Source: Nereocystis luetkeana (Eukaryota; Sar; Phaeophyceae; Laminariales; Laminariaceae). From it: a stretch of 64,000 nucleotides of DNA. The notes beneath the pieces were generated by a model that was not told the DNA's origin, searched no databases, and worked only from the letters and a program-made list of their open reading frames with translations. Of this stretch, positions 12,557-25,639 are shown one piece after another. Both the position numbers and the translations under genes were made by a program. Within the stretch, counting starts at the first letter, position 1. Every line of letters starts with the position of its first letter. The stretch spans positions 9,628,157 through 9,692,156 of the forward strand of contig JARUPZ010000023.1 of NCBI GenBank assembly GCA_031213475.1, in the 5' to 3' direction.

Positions 12557-13618
12557 CGTAGACGAATCTCGAGACGCCGCCGTGGATAGCTGACTTTCGC
12601 TTCCCGGCTGTTCTCGAACTTTTTTGGTTGATGTTTTCCTGGACTCTGGGGGGGGGGGGGGGTTCAATTTATTGACGTTTTCTGAGTTTTCGGGTCGGGT
12701 TTTTTTCTGGCAGGTGTGTTCCTGGGTTGATTGCTTGTTTGTTAGTTTGTTTTTTCTTGGGCTTGGTTGGGGATGGTTTTCGCGTATTCTGTCCTGCCTA
12801 CCCCCCCCTCCTCAGTGTCGGGGCTGGTCAGTGTAATTGGGCCAATCATTGGTGGCACAGAACACCTTTCCCGGGTTGTGGGCTGGGTTTTCGGTGTTTC
12901 TTGACATCTTCCGTGTTATATTTTCTTCTCGTTTTTTTTTATATTCCCTTTTCACTTTTCCCTGCATCTTCCTCGCCCACCCCAGTCGCGGGTGACATGG
13001 TGATGATTTTTCGTTGACGGTTTATTCCTCCCCCTTAAGACTACGTCTTCCTTTCATTTGTTTTTACGTACCTTGCCGGCTTCGTTGCCTTGCTTTTCAG
13101 AGGTGGGAGTGGGTTTTGAGGAGCCGCATCTTCGACTCATGTTCTAGTTTGTGGAATCAGAGTTTCCACGAATTTCCCATAATTCTGCATATACGGCTAA
13201 TCAGAGTGGGCTAGTGTTATGATACTGCTTTGTATGAGGTAGAACGCCCGGTAATTACCTGGGTTCTGGAACTGGGGTCGTAGTTGTAGTACTTGGAAGG
13301 CGCATCTTGGGTGGAAAACCAGGGGTTTTCCAGAGAGGCACGAGCGTGGTCTCAGTCTTCGTCGTGCACGAAAGGAATAGAGCTACTCTTCTATCTCTAA
13401 GCAAGCAACACACATGTCATGTGAGTACCAACGAGTACCGGCTTAATAGGCAGACCTGCCCAGGGATTCAAAAGTGTCCCGCTGTCCGTGATCTTAACAC
13501 TCCCCTACCCTTTTCGATAACATCTATCTATACTGTACATACTTGTATTCCTGGTAGATTAGGATAAACGCTCCGAGGCCCACAGCAGACAGCAGTATAA
13601 GTCTCAAAAGAGGTTACT
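12557..13618. other. Downstream flank of the gypsy fragment; possible polypurine tract, no LTR pair identified
   Basis: Just after the stop another frame continues with QRNVDESRDAAVDS to a stop at about 12590, suggesting a one-base shift at the end of Pol. A run of about 16 G at 12647-12662 could be the polypurine tract that precedes a 3' LTR. T-rich DNA follows to about 13300. No matching 5' LTR lies in the window, so the LTR boundary cannot be set. Confidence 0.35.
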
Positions 13619-13974
13619 GTGAAGGTCTTAGTCCGTTGTGGGCTAAAGGTATAAGGTCAACCAGTCGCCTACCCACGCTAAGCCTCATAACACCCCCCCC
13701 CGCTAGAACGGACCGGATTTTACGGCACGACGCGCCACCAGTCACGATTCCAATTTCTGGGGATCCAGAAGCATTTTTCAGATTCTTGACATAGTACTGA
13801 AGTATACATACATGAGGAAACTCACTCTTCTTTAAAAGCGATTTCATGTTGGATGTGAGATTCGAACTCACGACCAACGACCCACGTTCTGCCGTCGTCG
13901 CCATTTGTGAAGGGTGAAGGTCATAGTCCGTTGTGCTCTCAACCAATCGCCTACCCAATCTAAGCCTCATAACA
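13619..13974 (-). mobile_element. tRNA-derived SINE, family 2, copy 2 (composite)
   Basis: On the minus strand the element begins near 13974 with GTTATGAGGCTTAG, then GGTAGGCGATTGGTTGAGAG (D-arm/A-box-like) and CAACGGACTATGACC (anticodon-arm-like). A T-arm with TTCGAAT follows at about 13855-13880, then a body shared with copy 1. At the far end (13619-13690) the same unit recurs in direct orientation: GTTATGAGGCTTAG ... GGTAGGCGACTGG ... CACAACGGACTAAGACC. The repeated terminal unit suggests a dimeric SINE or tandem insertion. It is not a functional tRNA, because the 5' segment does not pair with ATCCAAC at the 3' side. Confidence 0.75.
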
Positions 13975-14564
13975 ATACTCGTACACAAGTATGAGATAAA
14001 CGCAGGAAAGAGCCGCACACATTCCGTTTCTTGTTTTTTGCACTTGGTGCAGTGTGTCTCTTTTGCTTTCAGCTTTCAACTTTGTTTGCGGACTATGGAT
14101 ACATGGCGCTCTGCCCGCCTCTCTCTTCTGTCTGTACGCGTATATACGACTGTCGTAGCTACTTACCACATGGTGTAAGTCCATCGTCCCCGCGCTTGTT
14201 TGGGGGGGGGGAGGTTATGAGTACCGTACCATGCATCGACGAAATACCGGTACCACAAAATACGAAGTTCTCCGCTTTCCGATCTGATCTCCGATCCGAT
14301 CTCCGATAACCACACAAAAATTTGTTCCCCGAAAGGTCACGTACTGCGCCGCCGATATTCGTAATCACCCAGTACATGCCCAACACCACTCCGCACACGG
14401 CGCCACCTACGGCGCGAATCGGAGCTCTTTCGCTGCCAGTCGCTAGCACGGTATAGCCTGAGAACAGGTGGACCTTTCCCTTCAATCGGCGGGGTAGGCG
14501 AGGCAGAGCGGCGTGAATTCACAGGTCACGAAGTCACACACGTTCACTGGGAGGAGATATCGAT
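13975..14564. other. Upstream region of the DUF924 gene
   Basis: About 590 bases between the SINE and the start codon at 14565. A G run lies at about 14203-14210 and a tandem GATCTGATCTCCGATCCGATCTCC stretch near 14281-14305. No TATA-like element is convincing. Confidence 0.4.
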
Positions 14565-17500
14565 ATGGCGAGCCGTTCTCATAGAGCCGTGGCCATGCAG
14601 ACTTTGCTCGTGGTTCTGCCCTGCACTGCTGTCATCTCCGCAGTGGTTGCCGCAGCGGCGTACCGCAGGGGGCTGAGCAAGGGCGCGGGTCTTGCCGATG
14701 AAGGCAGTGGCAAGGCTGATGGCGTATCTGGTGGTGGTTGCTCCACGGTGCAGGAGGAGGAGGAGAAGGAGGTGGAGAGAGTGCTGTCGGTGTGGTTCGA
14801 CGGTTCTACTGCGGACAATCACCGCACTAAGTGGTTCGCGCAGGTGTGATGGTTGTTCCGTGTTATACTCGTGGTGCAGGTGCTGGTGCTGGTGCTGGTG
14901 CTGGTGCTGGTACTGGTGCTGGTGCCGGGTGCTGGTGTCTGTGCTGTTGTTGATGTTGTTGTTGTGCTGTTGCGTTAGAGAGAGGGAGAGGTCGAGAAGA
15001 ACTGCTGCTGTAAGAAGTCTCTCGCGTAGACGACGACTGGCGTTGGAGTAGGAAGGCGTACTACTTACACCTTGTATAACACGACTTACTTGCACATGTG
15101 CACTGCAGTGCTGTCTGAATGGTTGTTACTGCTGTACCTGGTAGGTAGATCGGCAACCAGAACCACAATCAGGGCTGATCAGGGAGTGCAGTCGTTGCTG
15201 CTGTTCAACTGTCAGCAACGAACATGTTCCGCCTCGTGCTTCGTGTGCACTCCTGCACAGTAAGTACAGAGGCGTTGCGATTGCAGCAGTCGGTGTGCCT
15301 GGTAGATCGCGCAGACGTCGCATCGAGCAGGAACGTGGCAACAGCCAGCAGCAACAGCAGGCAGTGTCCACCGCTGAACTGCTGTATGATACCCGGTGCA
15401 CTCACAATACATACTCCTGTAGTTCAACAACGCGTTGTTCGATCAGCAGTACGTACGACTACGTACTGCTGTACCTGGTATATTGCAGCGCGGCAACATT
15501 AGAACAGAAGGCGAGACGAAGGTTTGCTGCAATATGTTTTTGCTGTTCGCTGCTGTTGTTACCTTCGTGCGTGTATTCGTCCCTTTTTTGAAGGTCGAGA
15601 AGCAACCGGAAGCGACTGAACTTGACCACGATCGTTGTGTACGGCATGGTTGTTGTACGACGTGTAGCTGCCATTTTTTTACTTTGAAAGTGTATATCTG
15701 ATACATAGGACTGAACTTGCTTGCCATACTGGTACCTCTGGGTACCTTGTACCAGGTATATTACACGTACAGCAGCGATACCAGTCAGTACCACAGCAGT
15801 GTATGAATATACGCCTGAACTTTCAGTGTGCTCGAGTGATATTAGAAGCCACGCCAGCTCTCTTTCCATCTCTCGCGGAAAAACAAGCAGAACAGGTCTT
15901 TGCCGCAGCTGGTATACATCGATGCTGTCGCTGTTGATGCTGCTGTTACTTTTGCTGATGCTGCTGCTGCTGCTGCTGCTGCTGACAAATGATGATGATG
16001 ATCATGCTGGTGCCGGTGCTTGCTGGTGCTGCTGCTGCCCGCTGCTTCCTAGCGCTTGTCCCGCCCAAGACAGCAGGAAAGCAGCGAGTGGGAGGGCGGG
16101 CGGGCGGGCGGGCGGGCGGGCGGGCGGGTGCCTTGAGCTAGTACTACTCTGTACTACTGCTGTCTGCATGCTAAAGCGCACATTCAGCAAGGGTGCCCGT
16201 TCTAGAACGCCAATATAGAACTACATACTTAGATCACAACCCCTGAGCGTGCTCGGTTGGTGCATCCCTGGCCTCTCAGAGCTCCCACTTCCAAACCGCC
16301 TCCTTTCATTTCTTGCCAGACCTTTCCAGCGGTTCTTTGTTTCTCGGTCCTTTCTTCCTTTTTTCTTCTTTCGTTTCGTGTGCGTGCGTGTTCTCCGACC
16401 ACGGCATCGCGGGAGGACCCGGCACCGTCGCGGGTGTCAGCGGGTGCTGGCGGGTAGGGGGGGGGTTGCAAGGAGCGCGGTCGCCGCTTTCGTGCCTAGG
16501 CGTCGCGTGTGCCTCGAGACACGACAGATGCATGAACGGGCTTTGTCTGGCTTCGATTTATGATTGTTGATAGAGTATGTACGAGTTATGAAGGTAGTTC
16601 GGGAGGGCAAGGTAATATTCAAGCGGTGCTTATTTTTTCGACCACGCTAAAGTTGAAAGAGGGAGGTGTGCAGTTTGAACACCAACGTTATCGAGCTGGC
16701 GAATGACGGCCACGGTGAGCACCGGGCTTCACGCGAGGCGGGCGACGGGGCTGATTGTGGCAGAGAGTGATAAAAGCTTTACCCGGACCGAATCGGTAGC
16801 GAGGTGGTCGCGAGAGGGGCGGGCGGCGTACGAGGCTGAGAGAGAAGCTCTTCTGTGCGATTTGTTTCTTTTCTTCTTTTCGACCAGGCTGCGGGTGCAA
16901 GGTGTTCCAATCAGGCAGAACATTTATGCACGAGAAGGGACGGGGATTTTTTTTCCTTTCCGAGTTTTCGGTTTCATTTTCATTGTGTTTGCTGCTGTAC
17001 CGTGCTGTGCTTTCGCTTTCTTCGTACATACAGTACAGACATAGAGCATATCGAAAGAAGAAAATAAGTACAGACAGTAGTACCCTACCTGGGGTATGTA
17101 CGTACGTACGACATCCGCGACGCGAAGCGTATATGTGGCATCCAAGCTGACGTCGGAGCTGTTTTTTCCTGAAGCATGGCGGCGGGACTCTTGGCATTAT
17201 CAAGTCGCCGGTTTGCAATTACGATCCTTGAAAAAACTAAACTCAATCGTGGACCTCTGTTCGCTTCGCATAGTTTGATGTATTTTTTTCCTTCCTGAGC
17301 GAGCGTAGCGGGCGGCGTAGGCCGCCCGCGGAGCGAAGCGCCTTGTAACCAATTATTACTACAATCATAGGGCTTTGAGTCGACTGACCATGAGTTGCCG
17401 GCCAGATATGAGTGTGCTACTGTAGGAACTTGAAGTATTGCAGTTAGCTCTTTGCAATACTCTGAGGAGTGCTACTTTTTAGTACCTGGCTTGGTGCGCT

Positions 17501-19825
17501 TTGTGGCTCTCGATGTGTTTTATAAAAAAGAACGTGTACAGTCAGTTGGTCGGCTTATTACTTCGCCAGCCAACTATTAATAATGTCTCACAGTCCTATT
17601 TACCACCGCTCTATGAGCATAAACACGATACTACCGCAGGACATGCATACCCATATAGATAGTCTACCGGTACGAAGTACAAAAGTTTTTGAGTCCACGG
17701 GGCGCACCGTACACCGATACCCATGTTCCCAACGGCTAAGATAGATACGGTGCAGACACAAATTCGTCCATGACCGAAAACGCGCATCTGCCCAAACGCC
17801 ACACGGTTTCGCCCCCCGCCCCCTCGCAGCCCCGATGTAATTCATGCAAACCCCTCTTTGGTATGTCTCGTTGCCAGGGGGATAACATTTCGCGCGTGGA
17901 CAAGCTCCTCCGCGAGGGGTTCGAAAGCTTGGTTCTCCAGGCGGAGGCGGGTGTGCTGACGCCATCGTGGAGCAAGCGGCCGCGGTCGCTCGTTGCGCTC
18001 ATCCTGCTCCTAGACCAGTTCTCCAGGTTACCTACCCCTTTAACGCTGCCCTGGGTTTTCTCTCAATAGTGGAGGCGTTTTTTTCATGGCATCGGGCACA
18101 CAAATCAGCCGAAATACACCTGCTGGGGTAGGGGTTGTGCCCCAAGTGCATAGGAGGGAAAACGTTTGTTCGACACGCGCGCAGGCAGCATGCATGGGGA
18201 TGCTCGTATTGCTGCGAGCTCTCCCCTGTCAAAGGCATGCCTAGTAATAAGCGGGTTGATCGGAGACCGCGCTTGTCGATTGTTTGATCGCTATACACCT
18301 GCGCCCCACCCTTCATAGGTTTGCTACTATACAGCAGTCGCCGTCCATGCTTCCGACAAGGCCACCACCGCTTGAAGCTGAACCCTTTGCCTGACCCCAT
18401 TCTCCTGGCGCACCCACGGACACAGGCACATCTTCCGCGGGCGCCCTGACCGGGATGAGCGAGTCGGGGCGTGCGATCGGCGGGCGCTACCTCTGGCGGA
18501 GCTCTTGCTCGCAAAGGGGTGGCAGCAGAGCCTCACGGTCGAGCAGCACGTGTTCGCTCTCATGCCGCTCAGGCACACCCCAAGGTTGGTGTCGCTGGCG
18601 AGGGTTTGACCCCCCCCTCCCTCTGTTGAAAACGCACACACACACATTGGGGTGGGGTGCACGTAATACACCGGGGGTTGATGGGCATAATATTCCATTC
18701 TGTCCCGAAATTTCAGCACCGTTTGGTTTAAAAATTAGTGTAAAACCGGTGCGTACATTGCGGGACAGAGTGGTATGCTAGAAGAAAAAGGAAAAGCGGC
18801 GTGCGGGCGGCATCGTACAGGCGGTATCGCAGCCTCGGATTTGGCCCTGCAAGCGTTACCCGGCGTTTCATTGAATGCCACGTACATATCAATCCTGGTG
18901 TATAGATAGGTTGCTTTTTTATGGTTCGTGCTGCACCGCGCATACTGACTGCTGCCATACTTACTGCAGAACAAACTTGTTGTTCATCGAGATGTGGTGC
19001 CGCGGCCGTTTTGTTTTTCATGCAACAGCGAGGGTCGGTTGCGGCGGGTGATGGAAGAGGTGGGAGCGAGGGAAGAATGCCTCCGGCATTCGGAAGAACT
19101 CCTGCAGCGGTTCAAGAAGGCGACAAACAGGTATTACGTGTGCGGTGGATGTGGGTGTGTCAAGGGGGAGGCCGTGGTTCTTAGGTGTACCAGGTATGCG
19201 ATAGGACGATTGACGAAATGAGACACAACTTCCCGGCTGTGCTTTTTATGTGTTCCTGACCATACAAGGTTAATGTTTTGAGTTTTTGAGTACGCGAACC
19301 TACCAACGATGTGCTCCTTTTCAGGTTTCCCAGAACTCCGCAGGAACCGTCCTTTCGCTCCCTACAGGTAATCATAGTAGATACCTATATGCTGCGGCAC
19401 CTCAAAGCTAGCATTTGCGTGGGAACGTTCCCGTACTCAGGCGTTGAGTTCCATGTTTGGACTCCGTGTCTCTGTCGGTGCTGTTGAGGGCACATTTCCG
19501 TCGGTATTTCGCGCAAGGTCCACCATCGGCACTTGGACTACTACCTGCTGCCCGCCATACGCAACGGTCGACTTTTCGATGAGCGGTTAGTCCGATGATG
19601 CCCATGTTCTGATGACGTCGGCTCTGTGACGTCGGTCGTTTCTGTCGGGGCGGGTTTCCCCCCACCTATTCGCTTTGAACTCACCCCTTGCCTACGTTAT
19701 TACGTCGATGCAGGAGACTCCAAGGCATACAGGACAGGGCGGAGGAGGGGGCAGAAATCTTGGAGCACTTCGAGTTCGATCCACCAGAGCCTTCCCTGAT
19801 GGACCGACACGAGCTCGTCAAGTGA
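14565..19825 (+). CDS. DUF924 family protein with N-terminal membrane anchor
   Basis: Seven exons: 14565-14843, 17878-18026, 18426-18584, 19029-19130, 19325-19367, 19518-19585, 19714-19825. All junctions are GT-AG and in frame, giving 303 residues. Residues 12-33 (TLLVVLPCTAVISAVVAAAA) form one hydrophobic helix, probably a signal anchor. DUF924 hallmarks follow in order: VLSVWFDGS at 73-81, an A-x-G-x-L stretch then LILLLDQFSRHIFRG at 134-148, and FALMPLRHTP at 186-195. The tail EILEHFEFDPPEP fits the family end. DUF924 proteins are about 180-220 residues, TPR-like in fold and of unknown biochemical role; this one is longer by the anchor and an acidic linker. Intron 1 is 3 kb and full of simple repeats. 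Exon 4 could also end at 19193, and exons 5-6 (111 nt together) could be skipped without losing frame. The family call is strong; exons 5-6 are tentative. Confidence 0.82.
14870..14935. repeat. (GGTGCT)n microsatellite in DUF924 intron 1
   Basis: About ten GGTGCT hexamers with single-base variants, 27 bases after the exon 1 donor. Confidence 0.9.
16093..16128. repeat. (GGGC)n tetranucleotide repeat in DUF924 intron 1
   Basis: About eight GGGC units; a strong candidate for G-quadruplex formation on the plus strand. Confidence 0.95.
17308..17329. other. Perfect 9-bp GC hairpin in DUF924 intron 1
   Basis: GCGGGCGGC, a GTAG loop, then GCCGCCCGC. It is flanked by GAGCG-rich words on both sides. 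No terminator role is implied in a eukaryotic intron. Confidence 0.7.
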
Positions 19826-20393
19826 GACATCATTTTCTCCTACCGTAGTCCTGTATAATGCTCATTCAGTTTAGCAGTTTGTGGGATTATAGTGGCAATG
19901 AGGCGGTCGATCTAGGGGATAGGACCTGGTGTCCACAAGCACAGCAATTAAGCAAGCCTTTCCGGTGTTGTGGTGCCCTGCGCTGCTGTATGCGGGCCCA
20001 TTCCCTTGCCAACCATGTTTTTACCTGGTATTTTATTTATTATTATTTTCCGCTCTTGCGGTGAGTCGCATTACTGTACAATCCCGACGTACGTTTGGCA
20101 GTACATAACCTACACCGTCTGACATCGCACAGCAGTGTGCGATTGTGTTCGTAGAAGGTAGGGCCGGGCAGGGCAACGCTCGCTGCTCCGCCGCTGTCGA
20201 GGGCTGTAAAGGCCCACCTGACGCCTTCGACGGCTTGGTCGACAAGAAACGCTCCAGAAATGCGGCGCAAAAACGAAGTGGGCCAACAGGAGGCCCTCCG
20301 TTAAATCGCTGCATCAGGTAGCCGTCGAATAGCCCCAACAAATGCGCGAACCGTCGGGGACCCAATTTTTTCCCCGCTTTCTCTTCTGGAGAT
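19826..20393. other. Short intergenic region between DUF924 and TilS-like genes
   Basis: About 570 bases separate the DUF924 stop from the first possible TilS start; both genes read to the right. It contains one TACCTGGTA copy (20022-20030). A minus frame crosses it, but half of that frame is the antisense of TilS exon 1. An upstream non-coding or coding exon of the TilS gene could lie here; I cannot show one. Confidence 0.4.
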
Positions 20394-23300
20394 GTGTTCG
20401 CTTCCTTTTTCGATATGGGCGGGACTTCGTTTCCCGCCACGCTTGCCACGCCTCTTGAAACCCCGCGACCCTCTCGTTTTTTTTTGTTTTTTTTTCCTTC
20501 CGACCGATGCAGAGTTTTGCGAGTGTTTTTGGACGCGCGAGGTGGCGCGGCCGCGCGTGAGCGGATCTCAGGAGCCGCAGGAGACCAGGGGCTGAACGAC
20601 CACACTCCTTCCCTCAGCAGTAAGATCAACGGTAGTGGCAGCCGCAGCGGCGGCGGCGGCGGCGGCGGCGGCAGCGGCAACGCCGGTGGTGACAAAGGTT
20701 TGTTGCAAACGGTGGCGGTCTCGCTTTCTGGCGGGGTCGATTCTATGGCGCTGTGCCTGGCCCTCGTGCACCTCAAGCCCGTGTACGGTTTCGAAGTGAT
20801 GGGGATTCACATCGACTACGGGAACCGGCACGAGAGCGGACGAGAGGCGGACTTCGTCGAGGAGTGGTGCGCGCGCCACGGAGTGATTTTCCACAAGAAA
20901 ACCATCGCCGAGGTACGTTGTAGGGGGGTATATATAGAGTTTTTTTTTTTTAATCATCACTTTCACTTTCCAGCCTAACTCGTAGGAGGTTTTTACCCTC
21001 GACGACCTTTTGGACAAGCCGTTGTCACAGGTGTCTACCCTTCTCCCCCCCCGGTACGTGCCTTTATTTTTTGTCGCGCATAGGGTTCAACATTCCCACT
21101 GCTCGTCGATTTTCATCGAATGTAGCTAACTCACGCTCTCGCGCTTTCCGCTAGTCAATTTCTTTCATGCAAGAAAAAGCCCTTACGAGCATGCACTCGG
21201 TGGAACTTGAACCCGCGAAATTGATCTTGATAGGCACGCGGACCACCAACCAAGCCACCCGGGGAATGATACATTACGGCTCGACAAGTTATTTCGGACC
21301 AGGCCGAGGGAAAGCAAGATGTTATCATCCGATGGTGTTGTGTGAAATACGAAATATAGATGAAGCACTGCTGTTTCGTGAGGAGTGGCAACAAGTTGGG
21401 GGGGAATGGAGGCTATGCACGACGGGAGCGCTCCCCGAGCGTCGTGCGTACAACTACCGTCTCGAAGGAGCCGTAGGAGGTTTGCGCCTTCGTTTTTCCC
21501 GCTACTGTTGCCATTGCTTAATGCGCCCCCTCGTGTTCTCGCCTTGAGCAAAGAAGAACGTTTGTCTACCCACCGTACCGGCACCTCTTTTTTGGGACCT
21601 AAAGGTAAAAGTGTTGCCACTGCCGCCGTGTTGCGACGCGATGGGATGCGACATGTCTGTTCACCCCTGTCTTGATAAGCCGTACGCGGTGCTGTCAGAT
21701 ACTTCAGCATTCATGTGCTGCGGGCCAGGGCGGTTTGGGCGATCCGCCACTACCTACGCCTGACAGGGCAGGCCGTAAGCTATTATGCGTGCGAACGCTT
21801 TTCTTAGATTTTGTTCGGGCGGCCTCCAGCGGCGTAGCCCAACCTCTTACGTGAACACAGGTGGGTTGGTGGGTAGATGGTAGGTATATATTAATAGTCT
21901 ATCCCCCGACGTGAAGGGTAGGAGTTCAATTAGAAGGCAGCCCCCACCCCCTGTCCCCCGACCTGTAAGTTATACGGTAGGCCTCCCTCCTCGGCGAGCT
22001 GCTTCTTCTCCGCTATACATGACATAGCGTTCATCATGTTATTGACGTACCGACATGCGTGTAAACCAAGCCTCCCCCCCCCCCCCTGATTGGACCCCCT
22101 TAACTCTCCCCCCCCCCCCCCCCCCCCCCCCCCGTCTCGGTTTGGCCTCCTTGATGAGCGATAGATCCGCAGGGGCGTGACGGCTCGCGACGAGTACGAG
22201 AAGATGGCTCGCGAGATCCGCTTCGACGCGTACAAGGAGGCCATGAAGGGAAGGGGGTGTCCCGCGGTGATGTTCGGGCACCACGAGGGGGACGTCGAGG
22301 AGAACGTGCTCACCAACCTTATCAAGGGATCCAGCATTTTAGAGCTGGCAGGTACGTGGCGGTGGTGGTGGTGGTAGCTGTGTAGCGGCTGTGAGGCTGG
22401 CGGGGTTCCGGCGGTGGTTGGGGTTGGTGTTGGGTGTTGGGTGTTGGGTGTTGGTGTTGGTGGTGGCGGTGGTGCAGGTGTTGGTATCGGTGTTGGGGTT
22501 TGTGTTGGCGCTGGTTTAGGTAATTCGTGTTGGTGTTGATTCGTTGGTGATCTCAAGCTGTCCTTTGGGTAGCGAACTTACGATTCGTCTTCTTCTATGG
22601 GCATCCCTCACCCTTTGCGGTGCTCGGTGGTAGTGGTATGGCTGGCGATAGTGATGGCTGGGGGAGAACAGGGGGGGGTATTGTTTTTTTCGGTTTTCGG
22701 TTTTCGGTCTCCGGGGAGCTTCTTACGACGAGGGCGGAAACTGCTCCCATCGACGTGTCCGTTGGGCAATCGGGCACCCGCTCTCAGTACGTTGCTTCTC
22801 TGGCGGTGGGTGGATCTATCCATCCATGGCTGCAGCTGTTCCTCGCAGGATAGCAGGGGCATGATCGCGTGACATCTTCACCCCACGAGCGATTGCTACT
22901 GTGCTGCAGATATTTGGTAAGGTTTTGCCCGAAAAACCTTAATCGCTGTTGCCTCGAAAACACGCGAGGCTGGTGGTCTCATCTTAGCAGCTTAAGCACA
23001 CGAAGTATGGACACGCTTCCTTTTCCCGCTCTGTCTACGTACCCCCCTTCACCTCTCCCCCTCCACCGCCCCCCTCGGTGACAGGCATGCTGCCTGAGAA
23101 TGTTGTGAACGGAGTTCGAGTTTGGCGGCCTATGCTTCCTTTCGGGAAGGACGTCGTGTACGACTTCGCGCACAAGTTTGGGGTGCCGTACTTTAAGGAC
23201 ACCACCCCCTCCTGGTCGACCCGGGGAAAGCTGCGCCGACAGCTGGTACGCCGCGGCGATAATGCATGTTCGTACTGCTTCATCTTCTATTAATAGGGGG

Positions 23301-25581
23301 AGGGGGGAAAGGGGAAAGGGGATGGGTCCTGTCCTTCCGTGTGGTCAAGTGTACCGTAGTCGAAGTTAATGTCCGTGAACGTTCCAAGAACAACAAAAAA
23401 CGCTCTGGTCAGGAGCGATGAACCACTCGAGCGCTGCGGCGTACGTTTATCGGCATGTTTGTGCAGGTCGCTGTAGTTGAGGTTGAACCCTTCGCCATAC
23501 GGTCGCGTTACAGCAAAATAACAACAGCGAGAACAACGACATGAAAGTCCGCCAAAAAACATGAATGAAGAAGATATCAATAATAGCAACAACCGCTGCA
23601 CCAACAGCAGCAACGTTAACAACAATAACAGCATAACGCCATCACCACTATTACTTCAGTGCCAGCAAAAAACGCTAACAGCTTACTCTATACCTGGCCG
23701 CCCGATCATCCCCTCGGAACGGAACCATGAACCGACGGCTTCTCTCCTCAACAGATCCCCATGATGGAAGATGTCTTCGGCAGCGGAGTCCTAGGCCACC
23801 TGTCATCGGTGGGAAACGAATCGGACGACCTCCGGGAGCTCGTGCACCGCGAGCTGTTCCGCCCTGTCTGGGACAAAGCCGTCATGCAGCCCTTAGGGAT
23901 GCGCCTCGATATAGAGCCTTATAGGTGGGCCTCATGGCGTCGTAGGCACTTTTTTGTGATGGTTGGCGAGATGGTTGATTCGACCCATTGAGATAAACGA
24001 ATCCACGACTCCGACTGCCGCGGCTTGCATTCGTTGCTTGTTGTTTTTGTTCGGTAGAAGCGCAGAAAGCGTTCGTACCAAGGTACCTGTCGCTTCTTGG
24101 AAAATGGACCCGCTGCCTTTCGCAGGTCTCGCCGCCGGGGTACTAATACGGGGGACCATAGTAAATAGGACCTGCGGTACACACAAAAACCTATATATTT
24201 CACTATTTTTACTAATAAAATTTTGTCCTATTTACTATGGTCCCCCGTAATAAAAAGAAACCTTTCTGTTGACCCCAACACGGTAGCCCTGGCGAAACGA
24301 TGCCCGCTTTCCCTGCTCGCTTGGCATGTGTACCCACCCCGCGCGCAAGCTCTCAAAACGCTGGCCGCCGTCCTTACGCGCGTGGGCACGTGAACCAAGT
24401 GCAGTCGACCCACGTTTTGTTTGTAAATGTTCTCGCGTGGTGGATAGGGCGCGCTAGCCGCAGAAGGCCTGCGAGCCGGTCTGGCCCTTTTCCGGATGTT
24501 TTTGTTGTTCATGTGCTGCCTTTTCTGTTTTTTTTTTGGGGGGGGGTTCGTGTCTTCCTGTTCGTTTCGGCGTAAAGGGGCTACGGACTTCTGTTCTGGA
24601 AAGAGGTGCTGAGGGAGCTGGTGCACTCAATGGGGATGCCCATGGTTCGAGATAAAACTCTGGGAATGTTCGTGAGGGACACCCTGCAGAGGGATATGGA
24701 CACTCCCCTTAAGGTGGGTGCGATAACGACGTCCACTTCACCACCACCTACCTACCCGCCCACCACCGGCGACCCGTTGCCTTGCGTGTCTGCTTGCTCT
24801 ATAGTAGTAGTTTAGCCTGCACACACGCACCCTTCCTCCTCCCTCCTCCTCCTCCTCCTCCCCCGTATCGTGTATTAGCGCATCCTCAAGCATGCCATCT
24901 GCTTTTCGGGCTTTAAGGTTGGTGTCATTTTTTTCCGATATGATTTGATTGGATGTGTTTCGTTTTTTTTATTTTATTCCTTTGTTGTGTGTTTTGCAAA
25001 AATTGCGTTGCAGGACAAGTGGGTGGAGCTCCGAAAGGAGTATGTTGGCTTCTTGACCGGCGGGTGTCTGTACGTTTTCAGGACGGGCGTTTTTCTGCCG
25101 CCCAACACGTCGTACGGCGAAAAGGTAGATAGGAGTACCGAGTCCTCCCTCGTCGTCACGAGCCGAAACTCCTGCAGCAGCAGTAACAGCAGACCATCGA
25201 CGAGAAACAGCAGCAGCAGCAGTAGCAGCTGAACATCCCAAGCCATAGAGTACCACGTGTCTTGCTGTACCTCGATCGCGCCCCCTGTCTCTCGCCGGCT
25301 TGCCTTGCCTCACACGGCCTAAACCACCCACGAAAAACCCCGCGAACTCGGGTGGTGCATAGCGACCCCGGTACGGTCGCTCTCCGTCTCCCGTCGGATG
25401 AGGAAACAGTTTAGTCCTCCTGTGCCTGAGGAACCAGCCGTCACGGCACCTCCCGCGCGAATCACGTTGTGCCGCCCCTATGCAGCGGACAGGGGCGGGG
25501 TCGAGGTCGGGGGCGGCATTTCGAGCCTCATCCTCGCCCTGTAGGATCATGTAAAGTACGTAGACAAACTCGGGTCGACGT

Positions 25582-25639
<58 letters not shown>

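Noticed and set aside
20033..20776. 247-codon minus frame with a readable middle (FAHLLGLFDGYLMQRFNGG)
   Set aside because: Its first half is the exact antisense of TilS exon 1 including the PP-loop region, and it has no family match I know.
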